From contig NZ_KI519455.1 in the NCBI RefSeq assembly GCF_000482545.1, positions 744,001 to 808,000 of the forward strand: a stretch of DNA of 64,000 bases, given 5' to 3'. Positions 24,488-32,727 of the stretch are shown here, in pieces. Within the stretch, counting starts at the first letter, position 1. Each line of letters begins with the position of its first letter. The stretch comes from Arthrobacter sp. 35W. GTDB taxonomy: Bacteria; Actinomycetota; Actinomycetes; Actinomycetales; Micrococcaceae. Under the pieces are notes generated by a model. It saw only the letters and a program-made list of their open reading frames with translations, was not told where the DNA came from and ran no database searches. Made by a program: the position numbers and the translations under genes.

Positions 24488-24538
24488 GTGCCCCACCACC
24501 GCCCCGCCGCCGACAAGCCCCAGATGCTGCCATGCTAG
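24488..24538 (+). CDS. Possible 16-residue leaderless reading frame overlapping the AEC permease start
   Basis: TAGGCT (24476-24481) is followed after six bases by GTG 24488, which opens a 16-codon frame (MPHHRPAADKPQMLPC) ending at TAG 24536-24538, seven bases past the A of the permease ATG at 24532. The permease has no Shine-Dalgarno sequence, so ribosomes that finish this frame could restart on it. The peptide itself need not be functional. Speculative. Confidence 0.35.
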   Translation: MPHHRPAADKPQMLPC

Positions 24539-25458
24539 GCGTGCTCCAGGGGTTCTTCGTCGTCTGGATGGTCATCCTGGTGGGCTGGTTCATCGGCCGC
24601 CGCAAGGTGCTGGGACCCGAGGCGCAGTTGGTGTTGAGCCGGCTGGCCTTCTTCGTCGCCAGCCCCGCCCTGCTGCTGGAAACCCTCAGCCGGGCCGACC
24701 TGCACGTAGTCCTTTCGCTTCCACTGCTGGTGGCGGCCTGCTCCGCCGTGGTGACGGGGGCTCTGTTCTGGCTCATCTGCCGCTTCTGGCTGCGCCGCTC
24801 CGTGGCCGAATCCCTGCTGGGATCGATGTCCTCCTCGGTGGCCAACTCCGCCAACCTGGGCCTGCCGATTGCCGCCTATGTGCTCGGTGATGCGGCCTAC
24901 ATCGCCCCGCTGCTGATCTTCCAGCTGGCCTTCTATACGCCCGCCTACCTGCTGCTGCTGGACAGCGCCACCAGCGGACGCCGGGCCACACCGGTGCGGG
25001 TGCTGCTGCAGATCGTGCGCAATCCCATGATCCTGGGCACCGCGGCGGGCCTGGTGCTGGCCGGCACGGGCTGGCGCCTGCCCGAGCTGGTGCTGGCACC
25101 CATCCACCTGATTGGCGGGGCGGCCGTGCCTGCCATGCTGCTGGCCTTTGGCATGTCGCTGGCCGGCAGCCGGCCCTTCACCGCCGTCGACGGCCGGCGC
25201 ACCGATGCCCTGCTGGCCGTCCTTTTCAAGCTGGTGGTGCATCCGCTGGCCGCCTACGCGGTGGCCCGCTTCGGGCTGGGCATGGACGGACACGCACTGT
25301 TCGCCGTCGTCGTCACGGCCGCCCTGCCGACGGCGCAGAACGTCTATGTGTCCGCCCAGCGCTACCAGGTGGGCGTCACCGTCGCCAAGGACACTGTGCT
25401 GGCCACCACCATTTTGGCCATCCCCGCCATGGCCCTCGCCGCCCTCCTCCTCGGCTGA
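24532..25458 (+). CDS. AEC-family (auxin efflux carrier-like) permease
   Basis: Membrane carrier of 308 residues with about 10 helices. The family pattern is seen in VVWMVILVGWFIGRRKVLGP, SVANSANLGLPIAAYVLGD and the C-terminal MDGHALFAVVVTAALPTAQN followed by AQRYQVGVTVAKDTVLATT. AEC carriers move organic anions such as malate or unknown metabolites; the substrate here is unknown. The start ATG 24532 has no ribosome binding site and overlaps a possible short leader frame. The 67-bp palindromic repeat follows the stop by 11 bp. Confidence 0.88.
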   Translation: MLGVLQGFFVVWMVILVGWFIGRRKVLGPEAQLVLSRLAFFVASPALLLETLSRADLHVVLSLPLLVAACSAVVTGALFWLICRFWLRRSVAESLLGSMSSSVANSANLGLPIAAYVLGDAAYIAPLLIFQLAFYTPAYLLLLDSATSGRRATPVRVLLQIVRNPMILGTAAGLVLAGTGWRLPELVLAPIHLIGGAAVPAMLLAFGMSLAGSRPFTAVDGRRTDALLAVLFKLVVHPLAAYAVARFGLGMDGHALFAVVVTAALPTAQNVYVSAQRYQVGVTVAKDTVLATTILAIPAMALAALLLG

Positions 25459-25469
25459 CCCCCGGCTGA

Positions 25470-25536
25470 CCCAACTGGGTGACACTTGTGTCACATTTTC
25501 CGCGCCGGAACGTGCGATAACTGCCACCTAGTTGGG
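25470..25536. repeat. 67-bp palindromic repeat, copy A
   Basis: Imperfect palindrome bounded by CCCAACT and AGTTGGG, with inner GTGACACTTGTGTCAC and GTGCGATAACTGCCAC. A second copy of identical length lies at 34936-35002, sharing the ends and the block GGAACGTGCGATAA. It sits between the AEC permease stop and the promoter of the DUF853 gene. Confidence 0.85.
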
Positions 25537-25537
25537 C

Positions 25538-25543
25538 TACCCT
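25538..25543 (+). promoter_or_regulatory. -10 element for the DUF853 ATPase gene
   Basis: TACCCT ends six bases before ATG 25550, with no Shine-Dalgarno sequence, so a leaderless message is expected. It begins 2 bp after the 67-bp palindromic repeat, whose sequence therefore fills the -35 region. Confidence 0.5.
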
Positions 25544-25549
25544 AGCGTC

Positions 25550-27184
25550 ATGGCTACCGCATCAGAGATGATCAGCACCTTCACCAAGGGCTACACATTC
25601 ACCGGTCCGTCGATCGCCCTGGGCGCGGCCATCATTGACGGGCAGGTCCATCCCGAGGCGCAGATCTCGCTGCCGCTGGGCATGATGAACCGGCACGGGC
25701 TGGTGGCAGGCGCCACCGGAACCGGCAAGACCGTCACACTGCACATGATCGCCGAGCAGCTGTCCACGGCCGGTGTCCCGGTGTTCATGGCCGACATCAA
25801 GGGCGACCTGTCCGGCCTGGCCACCGCCGGCACCGGCTCGGAGAAGCTGCTGGCCCGCACCTCGGCCCTGGGCCAGCAATGGGTGTCCAAGGCGTTCCCG
25901 GTGGAGTTCCTGGCCCTGGGCGGCGACGGCAATGGCGTGCCCGTGCGTGCCACGATCACCTCCTTCGGCCCCATCCTGCTCTCCCGCGTGCTGGACCTGA
26001 ACGAAACGCAGGAATCCTCCCTGCAGCTGGTGTTCCACTATGCCGATACCAAGGGCCTGGAGCTGTACGACCTCAAGGATCTGCGCGCCGTCATCCAGTT
26101 CCTGACCTCCGACGAGGGCAAGGCGGATCTGACCGAGCTCGGCGGGCTGTCCAAGGCGACGGCGGGGGTGATCCTGCGCGAGCTGATCACCCTTGACGCA
26201 CAGGGCATGAGCAAATTCTTCGGCATGCCGGAGTTCGACACCGCAGAACTGCTGCGCACCGCCCCGGACGGCCGCGGCGTCATCACCTGCCTGGAACTGC
26301 CCAGCGTGCAGGACAAGCCACTGCTGTTTTCCACCTTCCTGATGTGGCTGCTGGCGGACCTGTTCCGCGATCTGCCCGAGGTGGGCGACCTGGACAAGCC
26401 GAAACTGGTCTTCTTCCTGGACGAGGCGCACCTGCTCTTCAACGGCGCCAGCAAGGCGTTCCTGAATGCCATCACCCAGACCGTCCGGCTGATCCGTTCC
26501 AAGGGCGTGGGCATCTTCTTCGTCACCCAGACACCCAAGGATGTGCCAGCCGATGTGCTGGCCCAGCTGGCCAACCGCGTCCAGCATGCGCTGCGCGCCT
26601 TCACCCCCGACGACGCCAAGGCCCTCAAGGCCACCGTCTCCACCTTCCCGGTCAGCGACTACAACCTCGAAGAGGTGCTCACCAGTGCCGGCATCGGCGA
26701 GGCCGTGGTGACGGTCATGAATGAAAACGGTGCGCCGACGCCGGTGGCCCTCACCCGCCTGCGGGCCCCGGAATCCGTGATGGGCCCCAGCAGCGACGAC
26801 CTGGTCAAGGCGGCCGTCGCGGCCTCCGCCCTGCTGCCGGCCTATGGCACGGAGCAGGATCCCATCTCCGCCTACGAAAAGCTCCAGGCCGCCGAAGCGC
26901 ACGCCGCCCCGCCGGCCACCGGCCCCGCCGTCGGCGCCCCCCTGCCGCCACCGCCGCCCGTGCAGCTGCCCGGGGACGGCGGCATCGGATTCGGCCTGCC
27001 CACCGGCGTTCCAGGCACTGTCGCGCAGCCCAGCCAGGGCTCCGGCATGGCCGGGGACATCATGGGCGCCATCGGCGGTGCACTGGGCGGCGGGGTCAAG
27101 AGCATGATCCGCTCGATGGGCTCCAGCCTGGGCCGGAACCTGATGCGGGACATCTTCGGAACGGCCACCCGGCGCCGCCGCTGA
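25550..27184 (+). CDS. HerA-like ATPase, DUF853 family
   Basis: Cytosolic P-loop ATPase of 544 residues, relative of the HerA/FtsK DNA translocases (helicase HerA-like, DUF853). Walker A is GATGTGKT (residues 54-61), Walker B KLVFFLDEAHLLF (about 285-297), followed by a sensor region GVGIFFVTQTPKDVPADVL. The C-terminal 100 residues are Pro/Gly-rich with a basic end RRRR. Its cellular role is not established; relatives act in DNA processing but no nuclease (NurA) gene is adjacent here. The start is the leaderless ATG at 25550. Confidence 0.9.
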   Translation: MATASEMISTFTKGYTFTGPSIALGAAIIDGQVHPEAQISLPLGMMNRHGLVAGATGTGKTVTLHMIAEQLSTAGVPVFMADIKGDLSGLATAGTGSEKLLARTSALGQQWVSKAFPVEFLALGGDGNGVPVRATITSFGPILLSRVLDLNETQESSLQLVFHYADTKGLELYDLKDLRAVIQFLTSDEGKADLTELGGLSKATAGVILRELITLDAQGMSKFFGMPEFDTAELLRTAPDGRGVITCLELPSVQDKPLLFSTFLMWLLADLFRDLPEVGDLDKPKLVFFLDEAHLLFNGASKAFLNAITQTVRLIRSKGVGIFFVTQTPKDVPADVLAQLANRVQHALRAFTPDDAKALKATVSTFPVSDYNLEEVLTSAGIGEAVVTVMNENGAPTPVALTRLRAPESVMGPSSDDLVKAAVAASALLPAYGTEQDPISAYEKLQAAEAHAAPPATGPAVGAPLPPPPPVQLPGDGGIGFGLPTGVPGTVAQPSQGSGMAGDIMGAIGGALGGGVKSMIRSMGSSLGRNLMRDIFGTATRRRR

Positions 27185-27220
27185 CAGGGGCCGATGCCCG
27201 CACCGGGTATCGTAGGGCAG

Positions 27221-28207
27221 GTGAACAACGGGGCCAGACTCATCAAAATAGGGGCCATTTGGCTCCTGGCGCTGATGCTGGCTGCCCTGGCCGCAGTGGC
27301 CAGCGTTGCCATGGTCAATGCCAATTTCTTCGGTCCACAGCAGCCGGTGCGGGACTATTTTGCCGCCCTGCACGAGGGCGACGGCGCCAAGGCCCTGGGC
27401 CTGCTGCGCGCCAATGTGCCCCAGGCGAATGCGGCCATGCTGGACGGTGACGGGCTCAAGCAGTCGGCCGCCGCCGTCACGGATCTTCATGTAGGCAACC
27501 CGCGCCAGCTCCCGGGCGGCCACTCGGCCATCACGGCCAGCTACACCATCGACGGCGCCGAGCTGTCCACGGATTTCGAGCTGGAACCGGGTCCGCGGCA
27601 TTGGCTGTTCTTTGACAGCTGGCGCTTTGTGCCCACAACGCTGCCCACCATCGATGTCTCCGTGGTCAACGCGCAGCAAGCCATGGTCAACTCCGTCAAG
27701 GTGAACATGCCCGGCGGGCGGAACACCTTCGCGGTGTTCTTCCCCGGCAAGTACCAGGCGGAGTACCGCAGCGACTTCTTCCAGGCTCCCCCGGTCACGC
27801 GCACCGTCACGGCCAGCGGCACCCGGGCCCCCGCCGTCGCGCTCGCCACCGGCCCCACCTCCGCACTGGTCAGCCAGGTGGACGCCAAGCTGCACCAGTA
27901 TCTGGACCAGTGCGCCGGCCAGCCGGTGCTGCTGCCCACGGACTGCCCGCTGGGCTCCAAGACGGACAACCGGGTGCTCTCCGCCGTGAAGTGGACCATC
28001 CTGTCCTACCCTGAGGTGGACATCTCCGCCTACGGTGGCACGTGGGTGCTGGCCCCGCTGACGGTCAAGGCGCAGGTGGAGTTCCAGGAGCAGGAGCTGT
28101 TCACCGGCAAGATCGTGGACGTCAAGACGGCCGAGGACTTCGGCTTCACCGCCAAATTGAACGTGACTGACACCTCCGTCTCCGTCACCCCGGTGGTCAG
28201 CTACTAG
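27221..28207 (+). CDS. Membrane-anchored exported protein, function unknown
   Basis: About 328 residues. One N-terminal membrane anchor (IKIGAIWLLALMLAALAAVA) is followed by a large outside domain with NTF2-like beginnings (VRDYFAALHEGDGAKALGLL, typical of Mce-associated/DUF4878-like crowns) and a second domain containing two cysteines (DQCAGQPVLLPTDCPLG). GTG 27221 is preferred because TATCGT ends 7 nt upstream; the alternative ATG 27194 adds nine residues. The family is not recognised with confidence. It ends at a cluster of repeats and a terminator. Confidence 0.7.
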   Translation: MNNGARLIKIGAIWLLALMLAALAAVASVAMVNANFFGPQQPVRDYFAALHEGDGAKALGLLRANVPQANAAMLDGDGLKQSAAAVTDLHVGNPRQLPGGHSAITASYTIDGAELSTDFELEPGPRHWLFFDSWRFVPTTLPTIDVSVVNAQQAMVNSVKVNMPGGRNTFAVFFPGKYQAEYRSDFFQAPPVTRTVTASGTRAPAVALATGPTSALVSQVDAKLHQYLDQCAGQPVLLPTDCPLGSKTDNRVLSAVKWTILSYPEVDISAYGGTWVLAPLTVKAQVEFQEQELFTGKIVDVKTAEDFGFTAKLNVTDTSVSVTPVVSY

Positions 28208-28210
28208 TCC

Positions 28211-28340
28211 CCACTTGCCGGCCTGGACAATCGCTGGCGCGATTCTCCCGGAACCTGGCAAGCGTGGGCCCACCCACTTGCCGGCTTGGACAATCGCTGG
28301 CGCGATTCTCCCGGAACCTGGCAAGCGTGGGCCCACCCAC
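28211..28340. repeat. Tandem pair of 63-bp palindromic units
   Basis: Two copies (28211-28273 and 28274-28336), identical except for one base (GGCCTGG versus GGCTTGG), with the first bases of a third. Each unit carries nested inverted repeats: CTTGCC ... GGCAAG outside and AATCGC-TGGC-GCGATT inside. Located in a convergent gap just after the unknown anchored protein. Confidence 0.85.
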
Positions 28341-28357
28341 TCCGTTGCTCCAAAAAA

Positions 28358-28415
28358 GAAGACGATTGCCGTTGGGGAACATGCGTGGACATGTTCCCCA
28401 ACGGCAATCGTCTTC
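28358..28415. terminator. Perfect 26-bp bidirectional hairpin terminator with conserved top
   Basis: Arms 28358-28383 and 28390-28415 pair without mismatch around the loop CGTGGA. A run of A before it and CTTTT after it give T tracts in both directions. The upper stem GGGGAACATG plus loop is identical to that of the hairpin at 39806-39867. Confidence 0.9.
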
Positions 28416-28439
28416 CTTTTCAGCGAAATCAGTCCGGAG

Positions 28440-30374
28440 CTAGTCCATGCCGCGCAGGTCCAGCGACAGCTCGGTGGCGCCGTCGGCGCTCATGAACACC
28501 GGGATGCCCCAGTCCTGCTGGTACAGGTGGCAGGCGGCGTGGTCGGGGATCTCGCCGTCCTCCGTCTCGGGTCCGTCGCAGGCCGCGGCACGGGCCGTGA
28601 TGTGCAGGATGCCCTCGGGGACGTCCGCGGAGAGCACCAGCGTGCGCGTGAGGCCCACGGAGGTGCCGCCACCGTCCACCAGCAGCTCCGGCGGGGTGGA
28701 GGAGATCTTCAGCTGCGTGGGATCGCCCCAGCGGTCGTCCAGCTTCTGCCCGGTGGGGGCGGAGAAGCGGATCTGCAGGGCCAGCTCGCCTGCGGCCACG
28801 GGCGTCTTGGGGCGCTGCGTCTGGGCCGCACCCTCATCCACCTGCTGGGCGTCCTTGGGGATGGCCACGCGGACCAGCTGGTGGCGGTTGGCCTCCACCA
28901 CGATCAGCAGCGGCACCTCCCCCGTGTTGTCCAGCAGCACGTCGGAGGGCTCGGCCAGGCCGCGGGCCAGGGTGCTCACGGTGCCGGTGGCGGGGTCGTA
29001 GCGGCGCACGGCACCGTTGTAGGTGTCCGCGATGGCCACGGAGCCGTCCGGCAGCACCGCAACACCGAGGGGGTGCTGCAGGCGGGCCTGCGCGGCCTCG
29101 CCGTCGCGGAAGCCGAAGTCGAACAGGCCGGTGCCGATGGCCGTCTCCACCGTGACGCCGTCCTCGCCCAGGCGCAGGACGCGCAGGGCGGAGGTCTCGG
29201 AGTCGGCCACCCAGATGCTGCCGTCCGGGCCCTCGGCCAGGCCGGAGGACTGGGCAAACCAGGCGCCCTCGGCGGGGCCGTCGAGCAGGCCCTCGAGGCC
29301 GTTGCCCGCCACGATGGACACGGCGCCGGTGGTGGGGTTGAAGCCGAAGATCTGGTGCACGCCGGCCATCGCAATGACCACCTGGCCCAGCTTCTCGGAG
29401 TACACAACGTCCCACGGCGAGGACAGCGCCACGTCCAGCGGTTCGGTGCCCAGCACGCCGTTGGTGCCGGCGAGACCAATGCCGCTGGCATCAACGCGGG
29501 CGGGGCCGGCCTCGAGCAGGCGCTGCACGCCGCTGCCGGCCACGGTGGTGACGGAGCCGTCGGCCAGGTTCACCCCGCGGAGGCGGTGGTTCACGGAATC
29601 GGCGACGACGACGTCGTAGCCGGCCGCCGCTGCGATCCCGGCGGGGAGCTGGGCCAGGCCCTGGGGCTCGTTGAAGGCAGCCTCGGCAGCGGAACCGTCC
29701 ACGTGGCCCTTGGTGCCGGTGCCGATGGTGCGCACCACGGTCAGCAGGTCCGGGGCCAGCTCCACCAGGCGGTGGTGGCCGGTGTCGGAAACCAGGAAGT
29801 TGCCGCTGGCCAGCGGCAGGACCTTGCCGGGGAAGCGGAGGTCGCCGGCGGTCGGCTCGGGGGCCACATAGGGACCATCGCCGCGGTGCAGCGTGCCCTT
29901 GGCCTCGTGCTCGGCAATGAGTTCGGGGATCAGCGAGGCCAGGCCTGCCGCGTGGCCCTCTCCGGAGAGGTGCGCCACGATGTAGCCCTCGGGGTCCACC
30001 ACCACGAGGGTGGGCCAGGCGCGGGCGGCGTAGGCCTGCCAGGTGACCAGCTCGGGGTCGTCCAGCACCGGGTGGTGGATTTCGTAGCGCTCGACGGCGG
30101 CGGCCAGCGCCACCGGGTCCGCCTCGTGCTCGAACTTCGGCGAGTGCACACCCACCGTCACCAGAACGTCCTTGTACTGCTCCTCCAGCGGGCGCAGCTC
30201 ATCGAGCACGTGCAGGCAGTTGATGCAGCAGAAGGTCCAAAAATCCAGCAGGACGATCTTGCCGCGCAGCTGCGCCAGGTCAAGCTGCTTGCCGCCGGTG
30301 TTCAGCCAGTTGCGGCCGACCAGTTCGGAGGCGCGCACGCGCGCCGTGGTGGTGGTTGTGGTGTGTGCGTCCAC
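28440..30374 (-). CDS. Thioredoxin-like protein with NHL repeats (NHLRC2-like)
   Basis: Protein of 644 residues. Residues about 15-165 form a TlpA/AhpC-type thioredoxin fold with the redox pair CINC (Cys50, Cys53) in LLDFWTFCCINCLHVLDELR. Residues about 180-510 contain NHL beta-propeller repeats (DTGHHRLVELAPDLLTVVRT; ADTYNGAVRRYDPATG). A C-terminal domain of about 100 residues with two Cys-containing segments follows. No signal peptide, so probably cytosolic. GTG 30374 overlaps the stop of the CopD-CtaG gene by one base (TAGTG), so they are co-expressed. A role in copper or disulphide handling for oxidase assembly is inferred from that pairing only. Confidence 0.85.
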   Translation of the reverse strand: MDAHTTTTTTARVRASELVGRNWLNTGGKQLDLAQLRGKIVLLDFWTFCCINCLHVLDELRPLEEQYKDVLVTVGVHSPKFEHEADPVALAAAVERYEIHHPVLDDPELVTWQAYAARAWPTLVVVDPEGYIVAHLSGEGHAAGLASLIPELIAEHEAKGTLHRGDGPYVAPEPTAGDLRFPGKVLPLASGNFLVSDTGHHRLVELAPDLLTVVRTIGTGTKGHVDGSAAEAAFNEPQGLAQLPAGIAAAAGYDVVVADSVNHRLRGVNLADGSVTTVAGSGVQRLLEAGPARVDASGIGLAGTNGVLGTEPLDVALSSPWDVVYSEKLGQVVIAMAGVHQIFGFNPTTGAVSIVAGNGLEGLLDGPAEGAWFAQSSGLAEGPDGSIWVADSETSALRVLRLGEDGVTVETAIGTGLFDFGFRDGEAAQARLQHPLGVAVLPDGSVAIADTYNGAVRRYDPATGTVSTLARGLAEPSDVLLDNTGEVPLLIVVEANRHQLVRVAIPKDAQQVDEGAAQTQRPKTPVAAGELALQIRFSAPTGQKLDDRWGDPTQLKISSTPPELLVDGGGTSVGLTRTLVLSADVPEGILHITARAAACDGPETEDGEIPDHAACHLYQQDWGIPVFMSADGATELSLDLRGMD

Positions 30375-32584
30375 TAGGGCTGCTCTCCTTGGCTGGGGGT
30401 GCTGGGGTTGGCGGGGCTTGCGGATGCGGCGGGCCGGGCGCCCGTCGGGACAATCCCGGCGTCGCGCTTGGCCAACTGCGAAAACATGTTGTTGTAAGCA
30501 TCCAGATCGGCGTCGTTATTCCTGTCCGCCGCCCGGTCCGTGCGTTTGGTCTCCCGCGCATCCGACCGCGACCACATGATGGCCACGCCCAGGGCGATCG
30601 CCACGGTGGGGACTTCGCCGATCCCCCAGGCAATGCCGCCGGCGGTCTGCTGGTCCAGCAGGGCCGGATCGCCCCACGCCCGGCCCATGTTGCCGAAATA
30701 GTCCCCGGCCAGCAGCGCCGTCGAACTCATCAGCGAAACGCCGAAGAAGGCGTGGAAGGCCATGGTGGCCAGCAGCAGGAGCAGGCGCAGCGGATACGGG
30801 GCCCGGCGCGGGAGCGGATCGGAGCCGATCATGCTCATGATGAAGATGTAGCCGGTGATGGTGAAGTGCAGGATCATCAGCTCGTGGCCGATGTGATCGC
30901 GCATGGCGTAGTTGAACGCACCGGAGTAGTAGAACAGCACCAGGGAGCCGGAGAAGTTGGCGGCGGCGAAGAGCGGGTGGGTGACCAGCTGCGAGAACTT
31001 GGAGTGCACGACGACGAGGATCCACTCGCGGATGCCGCGGCTGCCGTCCGTGCGGGCCTTCAGCGCCTTCAGCGCCAGCGAGACCGGTGCGCCGAGCACC
31101 ATGAACAGCGGCGAGATGACCATCAGGGCCATGTGGTCCACCATGTGCGCGCTGAACAGCACCATGCCGTAGACGGCCGGGCCGCCGGAGGTGACGTAGA
31201 CCAGCACGGCCATGCCCAGCAGCCAGGAGATGGTGCGGAAGATGGGCCACTTGTCGCCGCGGCGGTGGAGTTTGAGAACGCCGAGCAGGTAGCCGGTGCC
31301 GGCGGCCAGGGCGAAGGCCAGCCAGAGCCAGTCCATCCGCCATTCGGTGAACCAGCGCGACGGCGTGAGTTCCGGCGGCAGCGGGTAGCCGGAGAGGATC
31401 TCGGCCGGGGACAGGGTGGCCTCGCGGTTTGCCGGCGCGGGAGGCGCCGAGCGGCTCAGTGCGACGGCGATGCCGCTGGTGGTGCCCATGAGGATGAGCT
31501 CGGTCAGGATGAGCTGCCACAGGACGCGGCGGACGCCGAGGGTCTTCTTGCCGCTGCTGCCGCCGTTTGTGCCGGAGCCGGCTTTGCCGGTGCCGCCGAG
31601 GCGCGGGATGATCCAGGACCGGTGCATATAGCCGATGGTGCCCAGCACCAGCGTGGCCACGGCCTTGGCCATCAGCAGCTGGCCGTAGGTGGAGCCGAAG
31701 AGCTCTCCCCAGCTGTGGATGCGGATAGCACCGTTGACCACACCGGAGGCAAAGACCACGAAGAAGGCCAGCAGCGCCAGGGCGGAGAACCGCTTCAGCA
31801 CGGTGCCGGTCAGCTTGCCCAGCGCACCGGAGACCACCACAAGGGCGATGATGCCACCGACCCACAGGCTGACGCCCACGATGTGCAGCAGGAGCGAATT
31901 GACGGCGCCATTGTGGTCCGCACTGGAGGCCGAGTGCCCCACGAGCGCCTGCGGGGTCAGTGCAATGAGGGCGATGACGAGCGTCGCGACCAGACCGCTC
32001 AGCGCCCGCACACCAAAGCAGAGGGTGGTGACGACGGCGGCAAAGATGGTGGTGGCCAGCCAGGCCTGCCCCACGGGCAGCTCGGTCATGAAGAAGACCA
32101 GCTGGCGGCTGTAGTCATCGCTCGTGGAGGGTGCCAGACCCGCCACATCGGAGTAGGTCAGCACCAGAACCGCCAGGGACGACAGGGTCCAGGTGCCGGA
32201 GGCGACGGCGGCAAGGGTCATGGCGCGGGTGAAGGCGGGGTGCTCCGGCTCAGACTTCGCGTCGGCCGCCGTGCCGGAGGTGCGCCGGGTGCGGCCCTTG
32301 AGGTCCCGCGGCAGGATGAAAGCGGCAAAGACCAGCGCACCAACCACGCTGGCGACGGAAAGGTTGTAGACCACCTGGGCGATCGGCAGGCCCCAGCGGG
32401 TCACGGCCCCGGGGTCGGAGAGCTGGCGGGTGGCCGCCGCTCCGGAAAAGGCCAGGGCCGCCACCAGCGCCAGCAGGGCGGCACCCGCCCCCGCCAGCAG
32501 CCAGGGGCTGCTGATTCCGTCCGCGAAGGACCGGCGGGCCGACTGGGGCGTCGGCTGGGCGTGGGTGGTGGTTGTCGATGGCAC
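30374..32584 (-). CDS. CopD domain/CtaG-type cytochrome c oxidase assembly fusion protein
   Basis: Polytopic membrane protein of 736 residues. The N-terminal half (about residues 30-350) holds about nine helices with the copper resistance CopD domain (GELFGSTYGQLLMAKAVATL). The C-terminal half (about 420-690) is a caa3_CtaG domain with the histidine-bearing helices MVLFSAHMVDHMALMVISP and HIGHELMILHFTITGYIF. CtaG-type proteins help assemble the copper centre of cytochrome oxidase; CopD is a copper-uptake domain. The fusion is common in actinobacteria. The start is GTG 32584; a second gene (thioredoxin/NHL) is coupled downstream. The Ser/Asp-rich tail is probably cytosolic. Confidence 0.9.
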   Translation of the reverse strand: MPSTTTTHAQPTPQSARRSFADGISSPWLLAGAGAALLALVAALAFSGAAATRQLSDPGAVTRWGLPIAQVVYNLSVASVVGALVFAAFILPRDLKGRTRRTSGTAADAKSEPEHPAFTRAMTLAAVASGTWTLSSLAVLVLTYSDVAGLAPSTSDDYSRQLVFFMTELPVGQAWLATTIFAAVVTTLCFGVRALSGLVATLVIALIALTPQALVGHSASSADHNGAVNSLLLHIVGVSLWVGGIIALVVVSGALGKLTGTVLKRFSALALLAFFVVFASGVVNGAIRIHSWGELFGSTYGQLLMAKAVATLVLGTIGYMHRSWIIPRLGGTGKAGSGTNGGSSGKKTLGVRRVLWQLILTELILMGTTSGIAVALSRSAPPAPANREATLSPAEILSGYPLPPELTPSRWFTEWRMDWLWLAFALAAGTGYLLGVLKLHRRGDKWPIFRTISWLLGMAVLVYVTSGGPAVYGMVLFSAHMVDHMALMVISPLFMVLGAPVSLALKALKARTDGSRGIREWILVVVHSKFSQLVTHPLFAAANFSGSLVLFYYSGAFNYAMRDHIGHELMILHFTITGYIFIMSMIGSDPLPRRAPYPLRLLLLLATMAFHAFFGVSLMSSTALLAGDYFGNMGRAWGDPALLDQQTAGGIAWGIGEVPTVAIALGVAIMWSRSDARETKRTDRAADRNNDADLDAYNNMFSQLAKRDAGIVPTGARPAASASPANPSTPSQGEQP

Positions 32585-32680
32585 CTATCCATTCTCTTGC
32601 ACCCACGCCGGATCGGGCGAATCAGGCAACACCCAGCTTCGGGCCCGCCCCACGTTGGATCGGCGGTTAAAGCAACAGGA

Positions 32681-32707
32681 GGGTGCCCGCTGGATCAGCG
32701 GACACCC
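32681..32707 (-). terminator. Hairpin after the HU gene
   Basis: GGGTGCCCGCT (32681-32691) pairs with AGCGGACACCC (32697-32707) with one mismatch, just downstream of the HU stop on the minus strand. It separates hup from the CopD-CtaG gene. Confidence 0.6.
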
Positions 32708-32727
32708 CCTGCGAAGTCTTCTAGAGA

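Noticed and set aside
28211-28340. CRISPR-like repeat
   Set aside because: Only two tandem units with no spacers and no cas genes; the unit itself is palindromic.
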